NCBI GenBank assembly: GCA_035510605.1
Contig: DATKGW010000015.1
Location: forward strand, 1-35,650
DNA length: 35,650 bases
Source: DATKGW01 sp035510605
Lineage (GTDB): Bacteria > Patescibacteriota > Saccharimonadia > Saccharimonadales > CAIOMD01
Direction: 5' to 3'
Shown: piece after piece, positions 22,741-29,832 of the stretch
Layout of the letters: each line of letters opens with the position of its first letter
Numbering within the stretch: the stretch's first letter is position 1
The notes under the pieces: generated by a model
The model's database searches: none
What the model was told of the DNA's origin: nothing
The model's input: only the letters and a program-made list of their open reading frames with translations
Program-made: the position numbers and the translations under genes

Positions 22741-23430
22741 TTAATAAACGTACTCTATAAATCCTCTTATTTTAGGTTGCATATCATTTGCCAGTTGTTC
22801 TCCGCCGGTAATCTTTGCTAGGATCCGCGGATCGTTATTGGCCGCCAGTCGTGTATATTTTATATGGTTGGAATTAAATTCTCCCTGCTCTGACTCTTTA
22901 AAACCTCCACGCTCAATATCAAAGTTATACTTTATATTTTCATTAAAAACCTTGGAGTCAATTGGATAATCAGTGTTGATATTATGCCCGGTTAGCTTTG
23001 CCAATTGGCAGTACCACCAAACACTAATGACAACAAGTGATAGATCCAGGTTATTTAAGGCGATTAACAACTGCTCGAGCAGTAAAAAATATTGTTTATC
23101 TGCCCCATCGGCTGTAATTTTATTTATGCTTTTTAAACAGTTATAGGCAAAGTCTATCCTACTCAAATCTTTTAAAAAATTACCATAATACTTAGCAAGC
23201 CGCGAACTTACCAATGTCGCCAATTCACCACGACCAACTACAAACCCAATATCGCTGACACTAAATAATTCAATTCCACCGGCTAACCTACTTTTCTCTT
23301 TACGAGTTCCTTTGGCAATTACCCTAACTTTTCCAAAATCCCGGGTTAAAAATGTAACTATACGATCGTTTTCAGCATAATTTATCCGCCTGAGCACTAT
23401 GCCCTGAGTATGTTTAGGTATCGCTGCCAT
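22741..23430 (-). CDS. recO: DNA repair protein RecO
   Basis: RecO, with RecR, loads RecA on SSB-coated single-stranded DNA during gap repair. The 229-residue product has the N-terminal OB-fold (T-Q-G-I-V-L-R-R-I-N-Y-A-E-N-D-R-I-V-T, then G-K-V-R-V-I-A-K-G-T-R-K) and a helical C-terminal half. The zinc-binding cysteines found in some RecO proteins are absent. The gene overlaps the upstream response-regulator gene by 17 bases, so the two are probably co-transcribed; recO next to signalling genes is unusual. Confidence 0.9.
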   Translation of the reverse strand: MAAIPKHTQGIVLRRINYAENDRIVTFLTRDFGKVRVIAKGTRKEKSRLAGGIELFSVSDIGFVVGRGELATLVSSRLAKYYGNFLKDLSRIDFAYNCLKSINKITADGADKQYFLLLEQLLIALNNLDLSLVVISVWWYCQLAKLTGHNINTDYPIDSKVFNENIKYNFDIERGGFKESEQGEFNSNHIKYTRLAANNDPRILAKITGGEQLANDMQPKIRGFIEYVY

Positions 23431-23800
23431 TAGATATTGCCTGTTTCACTGCACCGATTAAAAGATTGATGGGTGATTTTGGTTTATAAAAATAGCGTTT
23501 TACCCCAAATGCCGCCCACGATTTTGGATCGACTGCAAAAGCGTATTCCGGGACACTGCTGTATATAAAAACCGGAACTTTTTGCCAATCATCATAGCTC
23601 CTGAATTCATGCAAAAATTCAATTCCGCTATGGCCAGCCAACTGAAGTTCTAAAACAACCGCATCGGGCATGTTTTTATCAATTTTTATAATAGCCTCCT
23701 GGGCACTACCACAGCAATCCACTTGTAGGCCAGCCTGCTCAAAAGCCTTTTTATATACTTTTGTCAAAATATGATCGGGTTCTATAATCAAAACATTCAT
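23414..23800 (-). CDS. Degenerate receiver-domain protein (Glu at the phosphorylation site)
   Basis: This is a single receiver (CheY-like) domain of 128 residues without an output domain. The fold motifs are clear: N-V-L-I-I-E-P-D-H at strand 1, V-V-L-E-L-Q-L-A-G-H-S-G at strand 3, I-Y-S-S at strand 4 and Y-F-Y-K-P-K-S at strand 5. The residue that should be the phosphorylated Asp is E51, read as codon GAA. Glu at this place often mimics the phosphorylated state, so the protein may be constitutively active or not phospho-regulated. Only one of the two acidic residues usual after strand 1 is plainly kept. Its start overlaps the end of the kinase-like gene by four bases, and its end overlaps recO by 17 bases. 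Confidence 0.88.
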   Translation of the reverse strand: MNVLIIEPDHILTKVYKKAFEQAGLQVDCCGSAQEAIIKIDKNMPDAVVLELQLAGHSGIEFLHEFRSYDDWQKVPVFIYSSVPEYAFAVDPKSWAAFGVKRYFYKPKSPINLLIGAVKQAISNGSDT

Positions 23801-24498
23801 AGAAAACTTAACTGAGTAGACATTGGTACGTAAAAACCAATGCCTCTTTGTCCACGATGAACAAAACGCTTTAAATGGCTTCCAAGTGCTATGGCTAACT
23901 GATCGGAGACTATTAATCCAAGACCACTGCTATGCAATTCTCTGGGAGCCATTGATCGGGCTTGGCCAGCTAGTACACGGGCTTGTCTTATGGCTTTTGG
24001 GCTTATCCTTAAATCCGGCGAATAAATACCAAGCCTCTGAGTATCGGGTGCGGTTTCTTGGGCAGCAATTATCAGGTGGGTTCTCTTTTTTGACGGTTGG
24101 CTGGCGGTAATTAAACTCGAAGCCAATCCATAAAGTGTCCCTTTGGCTGCTAATTCGTTTGTAAAGACCGGCTCAAGAGTTTTAGTGACATCTAAATCAA
24201 GATCTACATTATACACTAGCGCTAATTGTCTAAGATTTTCCGCTACATCTTGAGCTAAAGCTGCCGCCGATAATGTCGTAAATGTTAGCTCGGTTTGAAA
24301 CCCGTCCACAGCAAATAAAGCATAATCTAAAATAGCTAGCGCATGTTTACTTAAAAGCCCTATTTCTTTTAAGGACTGCTCTTCTACCTTTTTTGGTTCA
24401 ACCAAGGCCCGAATTTGCAAAAAATATGTTTGCAAATCTAATAATAAAGGCGAAATACGCTCAAGTTCATTAGACTTTAAACCTGTTTGACGAACCAA
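23797..24498 (-). CDS. Degenerate histidine-kinase-like protein (HATPase fold)
   Basis: The 233-residue protein looks like a short cytosolic sensor kinase: a helical N-terminal half (to about 95) and a C-terminal half resembling a GHKL ATPase domain. The clearest motif is S-S-G-L-G-L at 190-195 (G2 box), followed by V-S-D-Q-L-A-I-A-L-G-S and G-I-G-F-Y-V-P as in kinase C-termini. The N-box region (about 114-133) lacks the expected Asn, there is no D-x-G-x-G G1 box, and no convincing phospho-accepting His motif is present. It is probably a pseudokinase or ATP-independent sensor partner. The start is TTG at 24498, supported by GAGGG five bases upstream. The stop overlaps the receiver gene by four bases, so the pair are likely partners. 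Confidence 0.7.
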   Translation of the reverse strand: MVRQTGLKSNELERISPLLLDLQTYFLQIRALVEPKKVEEQSLKEIGLLSKHALAILDYALFAVDGFQTELTFTTLSAAALAQDVAENLRQLALVYNVDLDLDVTKTLEPVFTNELAAKGTLYGLASSLITASQPSKKRTHLIIAAQETAPDTQRLGIYSPDLRISPKAIRQARVLAGQARSMAPRELHSSGLGLIVSDQLAIALGSHLKRFVHRGQRGIGFYVPMSTQLSFL

Positions 24499-24514
24499 AA
24501 CTACCCTCTATCTT

Positions 24515-24539
24515 TATACTTAAATTAATCTTAAGTATA
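24515..24539 (-). promoter_or_regulatory. Inverted repeat in the promoter region of the kinase-like gene
   Basis: TATACTTAA (24515-24523) and TTAAGTATA (24531-24539) form a perfect 9-bp dyad with a 7-bp spacer, 17 bp before the TTG start. The minus-strand arm contains TATACT, usable as a -10, so a bound repressor would cover the promoter. The binding protein is unknown. Confidence 0.5.
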
Positions 24540-24582
24540 GCACCGCTGAGTGGTAAAAACTAAGACCTCCGGCAACGGTTCT

Positions 24583-25305
24583 TTAGGGCAAATAGCTAAG
24601 ATTTTTTAAGATATAGTTATTAAAGTCATCTATTTTGGTATTATCTTCAGTCCATATTTTCAACACCTTGTCGCGCACTGACAAAATAATCATCGAGCCA
24701 TTTTTATTTTGGCCCAACTGGCCATCAAGCCTAACACCGACCGTAGCCCCCTTAACCTGATCTGGTATGTATGGGGTTGCCCGTAATGTACCCTTACTAA
24801 TTGATGATGAATATTGGTTTAATACACTATTGTAACTATCACCCACAATTTGAAACCGTAAACTGTAATTTATATTATTTAGGCTTACACCAGGAACAAA
24901 ATCAGGATAACAATAAGCATCAACTGGAAGATTGGTATTGTTTATCTGTTCAATTATATAGGCACTCCAAGTTTTGGGATAACTAATCTTGATACTGCCA
25001 TATTGAGATGGCCCAGAATAAGTTTTTAGTGGAGATTTCTGCTGATCGGCAAACTGAGTTTCTAATTGCTGTTTCTGAACAGCGTTAGCTGTTTTGATAG
25101 CAGCGGAAACTTTCTGATCGGTATTGTTTTTATAATCTTTCATCTGTTTGTAAGACCAAAAAGCAAAAATCATTGTGACTATCAATAGCAAGCTAATCAC
25201 CAATAAGCCGATTACCAAACCGACCCTTGTCTTGTTTGATGACATCACAGGGCCTGTATTGCTTGGAGGTCCGACCAACTGATTATTGTTTTGATACGGT
25301 GGCAT
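24583..25305 (-). CDS. Single-pass membrane protein of unknown function
   Basis: I do not recognise a family. From the ATG at 25305 the product has 240 residues. A polar Pro/Asn/Gln-rich N-terminus (M-P-P-Y-Q-N-N-N) is followed by one hydrophobic helix at about 28-52, a short charged coiled segment, and an extracytoplasmic domain of about 150 residues. That domain contains I-K-I-S-Y-P-K-T-W, a motif seen at the start of PsbP-like or similar small beta domains, but the match is too short to name. A longer reading from TTG at 25341 is possible but unlikely. It lies alone in an 870-bp stretch between the kinase-like gene and the methyltransferase. Confidence 0.7.
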   Translation of the reverse strand: MPPYQNNNQLVGPPSNTGPVMSSNKTRVGLVIGLLVISLLLIVTMIFAFWSYKQMKDYKNNTDQKVSAAIKTANAVQKQQLETQFADQQKSPLKTYSGPSQYGSIKISYPKTWSAYIIEQINNTNLPVDAYCYPDFVPGVSLNNINYSLRFQIVGDSYNSVLNQYSSSISKGTLRATPYIPDQVKGATVGVRLDGQLGQNKNGSMIILSVRDKVLKIWTEDNTKIDDFNNYILKNLSYLP

Positions 25306-25369
25306 TATTCTTATGGTAATCGACAAGGCCGCTAGATGCAACCTCAGGCTGTTATTTTAACAAGCCATA

Positions 25370-25849
25370 TTAATAATAATATAGATACATCGCACCTAAT
25401 TTTTTTATAATTTTCTTGTCTGGGATTTCAAAAGCATAAGATACGACCTTTATATTTTTACAGTTTATTTGAACAATTTTGTTATTCAATTTAACCATAT
25501 ACTTTTTAAGTAAAAATACATATATACCATCTATATTGGGCCAGTCTATTTGCCAGAAATCCGCCAAATAAATCTTTACAAGTTTTCGATAACGCCATGT
25601 TACAACCTTAGCTACCAAAAATAGTAATGGATTTAATTCGTAACCAACCCCATAGATTCCCTCTTTAGCTGCAGCCAGCAATATGCGTCCATCTCCGCAT
25701 CCCAAATCAAGTAAAGTCTGACCAGCCTTTAGATTTAATAGACTAAGGGCTGTTTGTTGTTGTTGTTTGAGTGTCGGCAAATACGGGGCACCAAATAATA
25801 GAACAGCCGCAAAACACAGTACTATTAATACGGCTACTATGAGAAACAA
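25370..25849 (-). CDS. Membrane-anchored class I SAM methyltransferase (FAM173-like)
   Basis: The 159-residue protein has an N-terminal membrane helix (1-22) followed directly by a class I methyltransferase core. The SAM-binding loop is L-L-D-L-G-C-G-D-G-R-I at about 46-56, then G-V-G-Y-E-L-N-P-L-L-F. The short N-terminal helix, the G-D-G-R and G-x-E-L-N-P motifs and the small size resemble the FAM173/ATPSCKMT protein-lysine methyltransferases (which in mitochondria modify ATP synthase subunit c and the ADP/ATP carrier). That homology is my inference from motifs. The strand-4 region is Y-V-F-L-L-K-K-Y-M. The substrate here is unknown but could be a membrane protein. It lies 9 bp downstream of xseB. 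Confidence 0.75.
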   Translation of the reverse strand: MFLIVAVLIVLCFAAVLLFGAPYLPTLKQQQQTALSLLNLKAGQTLLDLGCGDGRILLAAAKEGIYGVGYELNPLLFLVAKVVTWRYRKLVKIYLADFWQIDWPNIDGIYVFLLKKYMVKLNNKIVQINCKNIKVVSYAFEIPDKKIIKKLGAMYLYYY

Positions 25850-25858
25850 CGATATCTC

Positions 25859-26068
25859 CTATGATTTAGTAGATTTTTTAATAATTTGGTCAATTTTAGT
25901 TTTTGTATCATTTAAATATGCATCTAGTTGTTCTAGTAGTTGCTCAGCTTTTTTATACTTTATAAACGCATCATCAACAGATACATCACTTCTTTCGAAC
26001 CACACCAGTATCTCATCAAGTTCGGCCTTAGTTTTTTGATAATCAATATCTTTAATCTGTTTCATCAC
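25859..26068 (-). CDS. xseB: Exodeoxyribonuclease VII small subunit
   Basis: A 69-residue helical protein with the XseB pattern: D-Y-Q-K-T-K-A-E-L-D-E-I-L near the N-terminus, then S-V-D-D-A-F-I-K-Y-K-K-A and a final amphipathic helix. XseB multiplies around XseA to form the single-strand-specific exonuclease VII. Its start overlaps the end of xseA by four bases, the usual coupling for this pair. Confidence 0.95.
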   Translation of the reverse strand: MMKQIKDIDYQKTKAELDEILVWFERSDVSVDDAFIKYKKAEQLLEQLDAYLNDTKTKIDQIIKKSTKS

Positions 26069-27198
26069 TCTACCAGCTTAACACGGACTGCCTTGACCGA
26101 TGCATCAAATTCTCCGTCACATAACTCTACAAGAACCCGGTCTTTTACTTTTAGATCTTTGGCTGATTGTAAGATACCCTCTGGAGTTTTTACTAAAGCA
26201 TAGCCACGTTTTAGAACAGACTCCGGGTTATAGGCGGTAATGAGTTGCCTGATATTGCAAATTTCACTTTTTGATAAATTGTATAAGGCGTCCAACCGGC
26301 TAATAAATATCTGGCGAAGGTTGGCAATTCTATTTTTTTCTAAACTTAAAGTAGCCTGCAAATTTTGATATAAACGTTTTTTAAGCTGGTTTAAGTTGGC
26401 AATTTCATTTATTTTATCCGGTACTAACAATTCGGCAGCATTACTGGGGGTACTAGCCCTCTTATCGGCGACTAATTCACTTAAGGATTCGTCGATTTCA
26501 TGGCCGATAGCTACAAGAGTCGGTATACGGCTTGAAGCAATTGCTCGCACAACTCGCTCATCATCAAAAGCCGACAAATCATCCGTATTGCCGCCACCAC
26601 GAGTTATTACCAGTACATCGGCTAAATCAGCGCCCGAGTTGGCAAGCGATAATGCAGCTATAATTTGAGCCGGTGCCACTTCGCCCTGTACCTGTGAATC
26701 ATATACTTCTAATCTTACAAATGGCCATCGGTAAGTTAATATTTTGACAAAATCGGCATATGCCGCCGATTCAGTTGAAGTAATTAGAGCTACTTTTTGC
26801 GGTGGATATGGCAAAGCCCTTTTGCGGTTTTCGTCGAACAGACCTTCGGTATTTAAAGCTGCTTTTAATAACTCAAAGGCTTTTTTTATGGCGCCTTCGC
26901 CAGTCGGCTGTATACTTTGAACATTTAGGCTAAAACCAAATTGCGGATGCAAACGAGGCTGGCCGGCAACTTTAATTAACATTCCTTCTTCGAGTGGCCC
27001 AGGTAGTGCATAAACCGTTGCAAAACATGAGACTTTTGACAGCTCATCTTTTATATCAAAATAGACCCACCGGTTTTTAGCAATACGAAAATTGGCCAGT
27101 TCACCCTGTATATACACAAAACCCAGAGCTTGTTCTAAAATCTGGTTGGTAATGGCTACAAAATCAGTTGGAGTCAGAATTAATTGGGGATTGTTCAT
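26065..27198 (-). CDS. xseA: Exodeoxyribonuclease VII large subunit
   Basis: XseA is the catalytic subunit of exonuclease VII, which degrades single-stranded DNA from both ends to short oligonucleotides. The 377-residue product has the N-terminal OB-fold (V-Y-I-Q-G-E-L-A-N-F, then W-V-Y-F-D-I-K-D). The nuclease core shows V-A-L-I-T-S-T-E-S-A-A-Y, V-I-T-R-G-G-G-N-T-D-D-L, F-D-D-E-R-V-V-R-A-I and G-H-E-I-D. A coiled-coil region (about 260-320) follows, and the C-terminus is the expected L-K-R-G-Y-A-L-V. In-frame ATG/GTG codons at 27216/27219 would add about seven residues; ATG 27198 begins the more usual N-terminus. It overlaps the end of the upstream flippase-like gene by 35 bases. Confidence 0.95.
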   Translation of the reverse strand: MNNPQLILTPTDFVAITNQILEQALGFVYIQGELANFRIAKNRWVYFDIKDELSKVSCFATVYALPGPLEEGMLIKVAGQPRLHPQFGFSLNVQSIQPTGEGAIKKAFELLKAALNTEGLFDENRKRALPYPPQKVALITSTESAAYADFVKILTYRWPFVRLEVYDSQVQGEVAPAQIIAALSLANSGADLADVLVITRGGGNTDDLSAFDDERVVRAIASSRIPTLVAIGHEIDESLSELVADKRASTPSNAAELLVPDKINEIANLNQLKKRLYQNLQATLSLEKNRIANLRQIFISRLDALYNLSKSEICNIRQLITAYNPESVLKRGYALVKTPEGILQSAKDLKVKDRVLVELCDGEFDASVKAVRVKLVE

Positions 27199-28261
27199 AG
27201 GTTGGTGTCTCCACATCACCTTTACGCAAAGCTATCTGGTAAAGCACAAAACCAATCGGCAAAAAGATAATCATACAAAAAATCCTATAAATTAATGTGG
27301 CTGATAATGCCAGCGCTTTAGCTACGCCGGCGCTAGCCAGTACGGCCGTCATTATGGTTTCGTAGACACCAATTCCACCCGGTAAAATAGCTACTAGTCC
27401 GGCAAAACTAGCGACTGCATAAGCCAATATAACTGCTCCCGGATTCACTAAATGCCCCAGTGCAATAAAAGCCAGATATACCGTAGAAATCTCAGTGATA
27501 TTGACCATTAACGCCCAAATAAAAGGGACTTTTAATTTGCGCCAATCCTTGGCCACTAACAAATAATCTTTGTGTAGATCGGCAAAAAGCCTGTCAATCC
27601 GTTCAATATTAATTGTATTCTCTTTTCTAAAAACTGATTTTACAAGCAGGTTAATTATTTTTGGTAAAAATGCCGTAAAACTTCTTATCCGTTTTTCATT
27701 GCTTACTAGATAAATACCGATAATCATTCCAAATAGGGTAAAAAAAGCAATTGATAAACCTATAAATAAGGCTACTCCACCACCGCTTTTGCCACTGCCA
27801 AAACTAAGCAAAAACATTCCCAAGAACAAAAGGATAAGAAAACTGGCAAATGTTAGCCCAAAACGGATTGCCTGAGCTAGGGTTGTGCGAGATACGGGTA
27901 CACCTTTACGACGCATCCTAAGACCTAAATATGAAAATCCGGCCACCCCACCACTCGGTAAAATATGATTTACAAAGTTAAGCTCTAACGCTATTTTGTA
28001 CATAGATTTCATTGATAAAATATGACCACTCTCTTTAAAATAAGTCTGATACAACTTAGCAATTGAATAATAATTGACCACTTGCATTGGAATCATTAAG
28101 AAGATGATAGACCACTTTGCCCCACCGATTTGCTCTAGACCGTGAATAATTTGCGAGCGCGAAACGTAAATTAACACAATCAGTGCAATAATCGTCACAG
28201 TGTTAATAATCAGCTTAACTTTTTTTGTCAACATAATATTCTTGGACTGATTATACTCCAT
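27164..28261 (-). CDS. Flippase-like integral membrane protein (LPG-synthase TM / UPF0104 family)
   Basis: The 365-residue polytopic protein has about eight hydrophobic segments. It shows the signatures of the lysylphosphatidylglycerol-synthase transmembrane family: N-H-I-L-P-S-G-G-V-A-G-F-S-Y near residue 98 and L-P-G-G-I-G-V-Y-E-T-I near residue 293. Members include the MprF N-terminal flippase domain and AglD-type proteins, and are thought to move lipids or lipid-linked molecules. The synthase domain of MprF is absent. The start is uncertain: a TATAAT at 28250-28255 lies inside the first codons, so the ATG at 28234 may be the real start of a short-leader transcript. It is divergent from the methyltransferase gene, only 18 bp away. 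Confidence 0.85.
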   Translation of the reverse strand: MEYNQSKNIMLTKKVKLIINTVTIIALIVLIYVSRSQIIHGLEQIGGAKWSIIFLMIPMQVVNYYSIAKLYQTYFKESGHILSMKSMYKIALELNFVNHILPSGGVAGFSYLGLRMRRKGVPVSRTTLAQAIRFGLTFASFLILLFLGMFLLSFGSGKSGGGVALFIGLSIAFFTLFGMIIGIYLVSNEKRIRSFTAFLPKIINLLVKSVFRKENTINIERIDRLFADLHKDYLLVAKDWRKLKVPFIWALMVNITEISTVYLAFIALGHLVNPGAVILAYAVASFAGLVAILPGGIGVYETIMTAVLASAGVAKALALSATLIYRIFCMIIFLPIGFVLYQIALRKGDVETPTYEQSPINSDSN

Positions 28262-28272
28262 CCGGTTATACT
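28242..28272 (+). promoter_or_regulatory. Candidate promoter for the Trm11-like gene within a compact divergent region
   Basis: TTGGAC (28242-28247), a 19-bp spacer and TATACT (28267-28272) lie so close to the ATG at 28280 that the transcript would be essentially leaderless. On the opposite strand TATAAT (28250-28255) can serve the flippase-like gene, so the two promoters would overlap. Confidence 0.4.
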
Positions 28273-28279
28273 ATGATTA

Positions 28280-29446
28280 ATGCAATCTATTGTCATTTTA
28301 GGCCGCCAACCATTGATTGGCCTAGCCGAGCTAGAATCCCTGTACGGTGCTACTTGTCTACACCCAGTCGGGCCGGATGCCGTATTACTTGATATGCCAA
28401 GCAGTTCTATCAACTATAGTCGGTTAGGTGGCGCTCTTAAGCTCGGCCAAGTACTTACAATTACAGATAATAAAAATATCAAGTCAGAGCTCGCCAAGTT
28501 GGCAAAACAAATTGAGCTACCGCAAAATAGCAAGATTACAATTGGTGTGAGTGCCTACAATCTAGATTTTTCTATCAGTGTTTTACAAACAACGGCTTTT
28601 TCTATCAAAAAAATATTTAAACGACGTGGAATAAACGCCCGAGTTATACCAAACCGTGATAAGACACTCAATGCTGCCCAGATATTGCATAATAATTTAT
28701 CAAAGGATAATGGAATTGAGATACTGCTCGTGGGCAAAGGTTCTGAAATTATCATTGCCCGCACCACGAACGTACAAAATATTACCGATTATACTGCCCG
28801 CGACCGCATGCGCCCCAAACGTGACGCTTATGTTGGTATGCTACCGCCAAAATTGGCTCAAATAATCATCAATTTGGCAACTTCACAGCTTTTACCGACA
28901 AGTACAACTGTTTTAGATCCTTTTTGTGGCACCGGTGTAATTCTGCAAGAAACTTTGCTTATGGGATTTGACGTTTATGGCAGCGATTTGGATAAGCGAA
29001 TGATAGATTATTCCAAAACTAACATCGCCTGGGCGAAAGAAAAATATCCTTTTGTTATAGGCAACGTAAAAATCGAAGTCGGAGACGCCAGAAATTACAA
29101 ATGGCAACCCACGATTGATGTTGTGGCCTCCGAAACTTATCTAGGAATTCCTCTGACAAGTGCCCCACCGTTAGATAAACTCCAATCAATAATTACTGAG
29201 GTTGATAAGCTACATAAACAATTCTTAAAAAATATTCACGCCCAACTTAAGCCAGGCACAAGATTATGCCTGGCAGTGCCTGCCTGGTTTAAAAATGGGG
29301 CATTTTTGCACTTACCTACCCTTGACCAATTAGCTAAATTAGGATACAATCGAGTGGCTTTTGAGCATGCTGGGGCAAATGATATGATTTATCACAGGCC
29401 AGACCAATTTGTTGCCAGAGAGCTCGTAATACTTATAAGGAATTAG
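28280..29446 (+). CDS. Trm11/TrmG10-like RNA methyltransferase (UPF0020 family)
   Basis: The 388-residue protein has an N-terminal THUMP-like region (about 1-165) and a C-terminal Rossmann methyltransferase. Between them lies a signature of the tRNA guanosine-10 methyltransferase group (R-D-R-M-R-P-K-R-D, then V-G-M-L-P-P-K-L-A-Q-I). SAM motif I is L-D-P-F-C-G-T-G-V-I (212-221). The catalytic motif, normally D/N-P-P-Y-G, is here S-E-T-Y-L-G (284-289), which keeps the Tyr and Gly but not the D/N-P-P. It may be a catalytic variant or a relative with a different target, so N2-methylguanosine formation is plausible but unproven. It stops 1 bp before rpmA, implying co-transcription with a ribosomal protein. 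Confidence 0.85.
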   Translation: MQSIVILGRQPLIGLAELESLYGATCLHPVGPDAVLLDMPSSSINYSRLGGALKLGQVLTITDNKNIKSELAKLAKQIELPQNSKITIGVSAYNLDFSISVLQTTAFSIKKIFKRRGINARVIPNRDKTLNAAQILHNNLSKDNGIEILLVGKGSEIIIARTTNVQNITDYTARDRMRPKRDAYVGMLPPKLAQIIINLATSQLLPTSTTVLDPFCGTGVILQETLLMGFDVYGSDLDKRMIDYSKTNIAWAKEKYPFVIGNVKIEVGDARNYKWQPTIDVVASETYLGIPLTSAPPLDKLQSIITEVDKLHKQFLKNIHAQLKPGTRLCLAVPAWFKNGAFLHLPTLDQLAKLGYNRVAFEHAGANDMIYHRPDQFVARELVILIRN

Positions 29447-29447
29447 C

Positions 29448-29720
29448 ATGTCACACGTTAAAGCCGGCGGTACATCCAAAAACACCAAAGACAGCCCTGG
29501 GCAGCGCCTGGGAGTTAAGCGTTTTGGTGGCCAAAAAGTCAACACCGGAGAGGTTCTTGTCCGTCAAGTTGGAGAAACCAAAGTTGCCGGTCCTGGTACT
29601 TTTATGAGCCGCAATTATACGATCCATGCCGCCAAAGATGGCACTGTTGGTTTTAGAGAGCGCAAAAAGAACCATTATACCGGTAAAACCGTTCGGCGCA
29701 CTGAAGTTTCGGTCGAATAA
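29448..29720 (+). CDS. rpmA: 50S ribosomal protein L27
   Basis: bL27 lies at the peptidyl transferase centre, where its N-terminus contacts the tRNA ends. The 90-residue product has the family pattern S-H-V-K-A-G-G-T-S-K-N, then S-P-G-Q-R-L-G-V-K-R-F-G-G-Q, and later G-T-V-G-F-R-E-R. The first residues lack the cleavable extension seen in Firmicutes. rplU (L21), often beside rpmA, is not here; the gene instead follows the Trm11-like methyltransferase. A candidate terminator lies 22-58 bp after the stop. Confidence 0.97.
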   Translation: MSHVKAGGTSKNTKDSPGQRLGVKRFGGQKVNTGEVLVRQVGETKVAGPGTFMSRNYTIHAAKDGTVGFRERKKNHYTGKTVRRTEVSVE

Positions 29721-29741
29721 TTTTCAAGCATTTTGAACCAC

Positions 29742-29778
29742 TATATCCCCCGAATTGTAAGGGGTATATTTATTTTTT
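29742..29778 (+). terminator. Candidate terminator after rpmA
   Basis: CCCC (within 29747-29751) pairs with GGGG (29761-29764), extended by A-T pairs around one bulge, and is followed by a T-rich run (29769-29778). The stem is short, so the call is moderate. Confidence 0.5.
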
Positions 29779-29832
29779 AAACTGGTAATGTCTTTAAAAA
29801 AACGGTAAACTATTAATAATTTTGAGGGTAAA

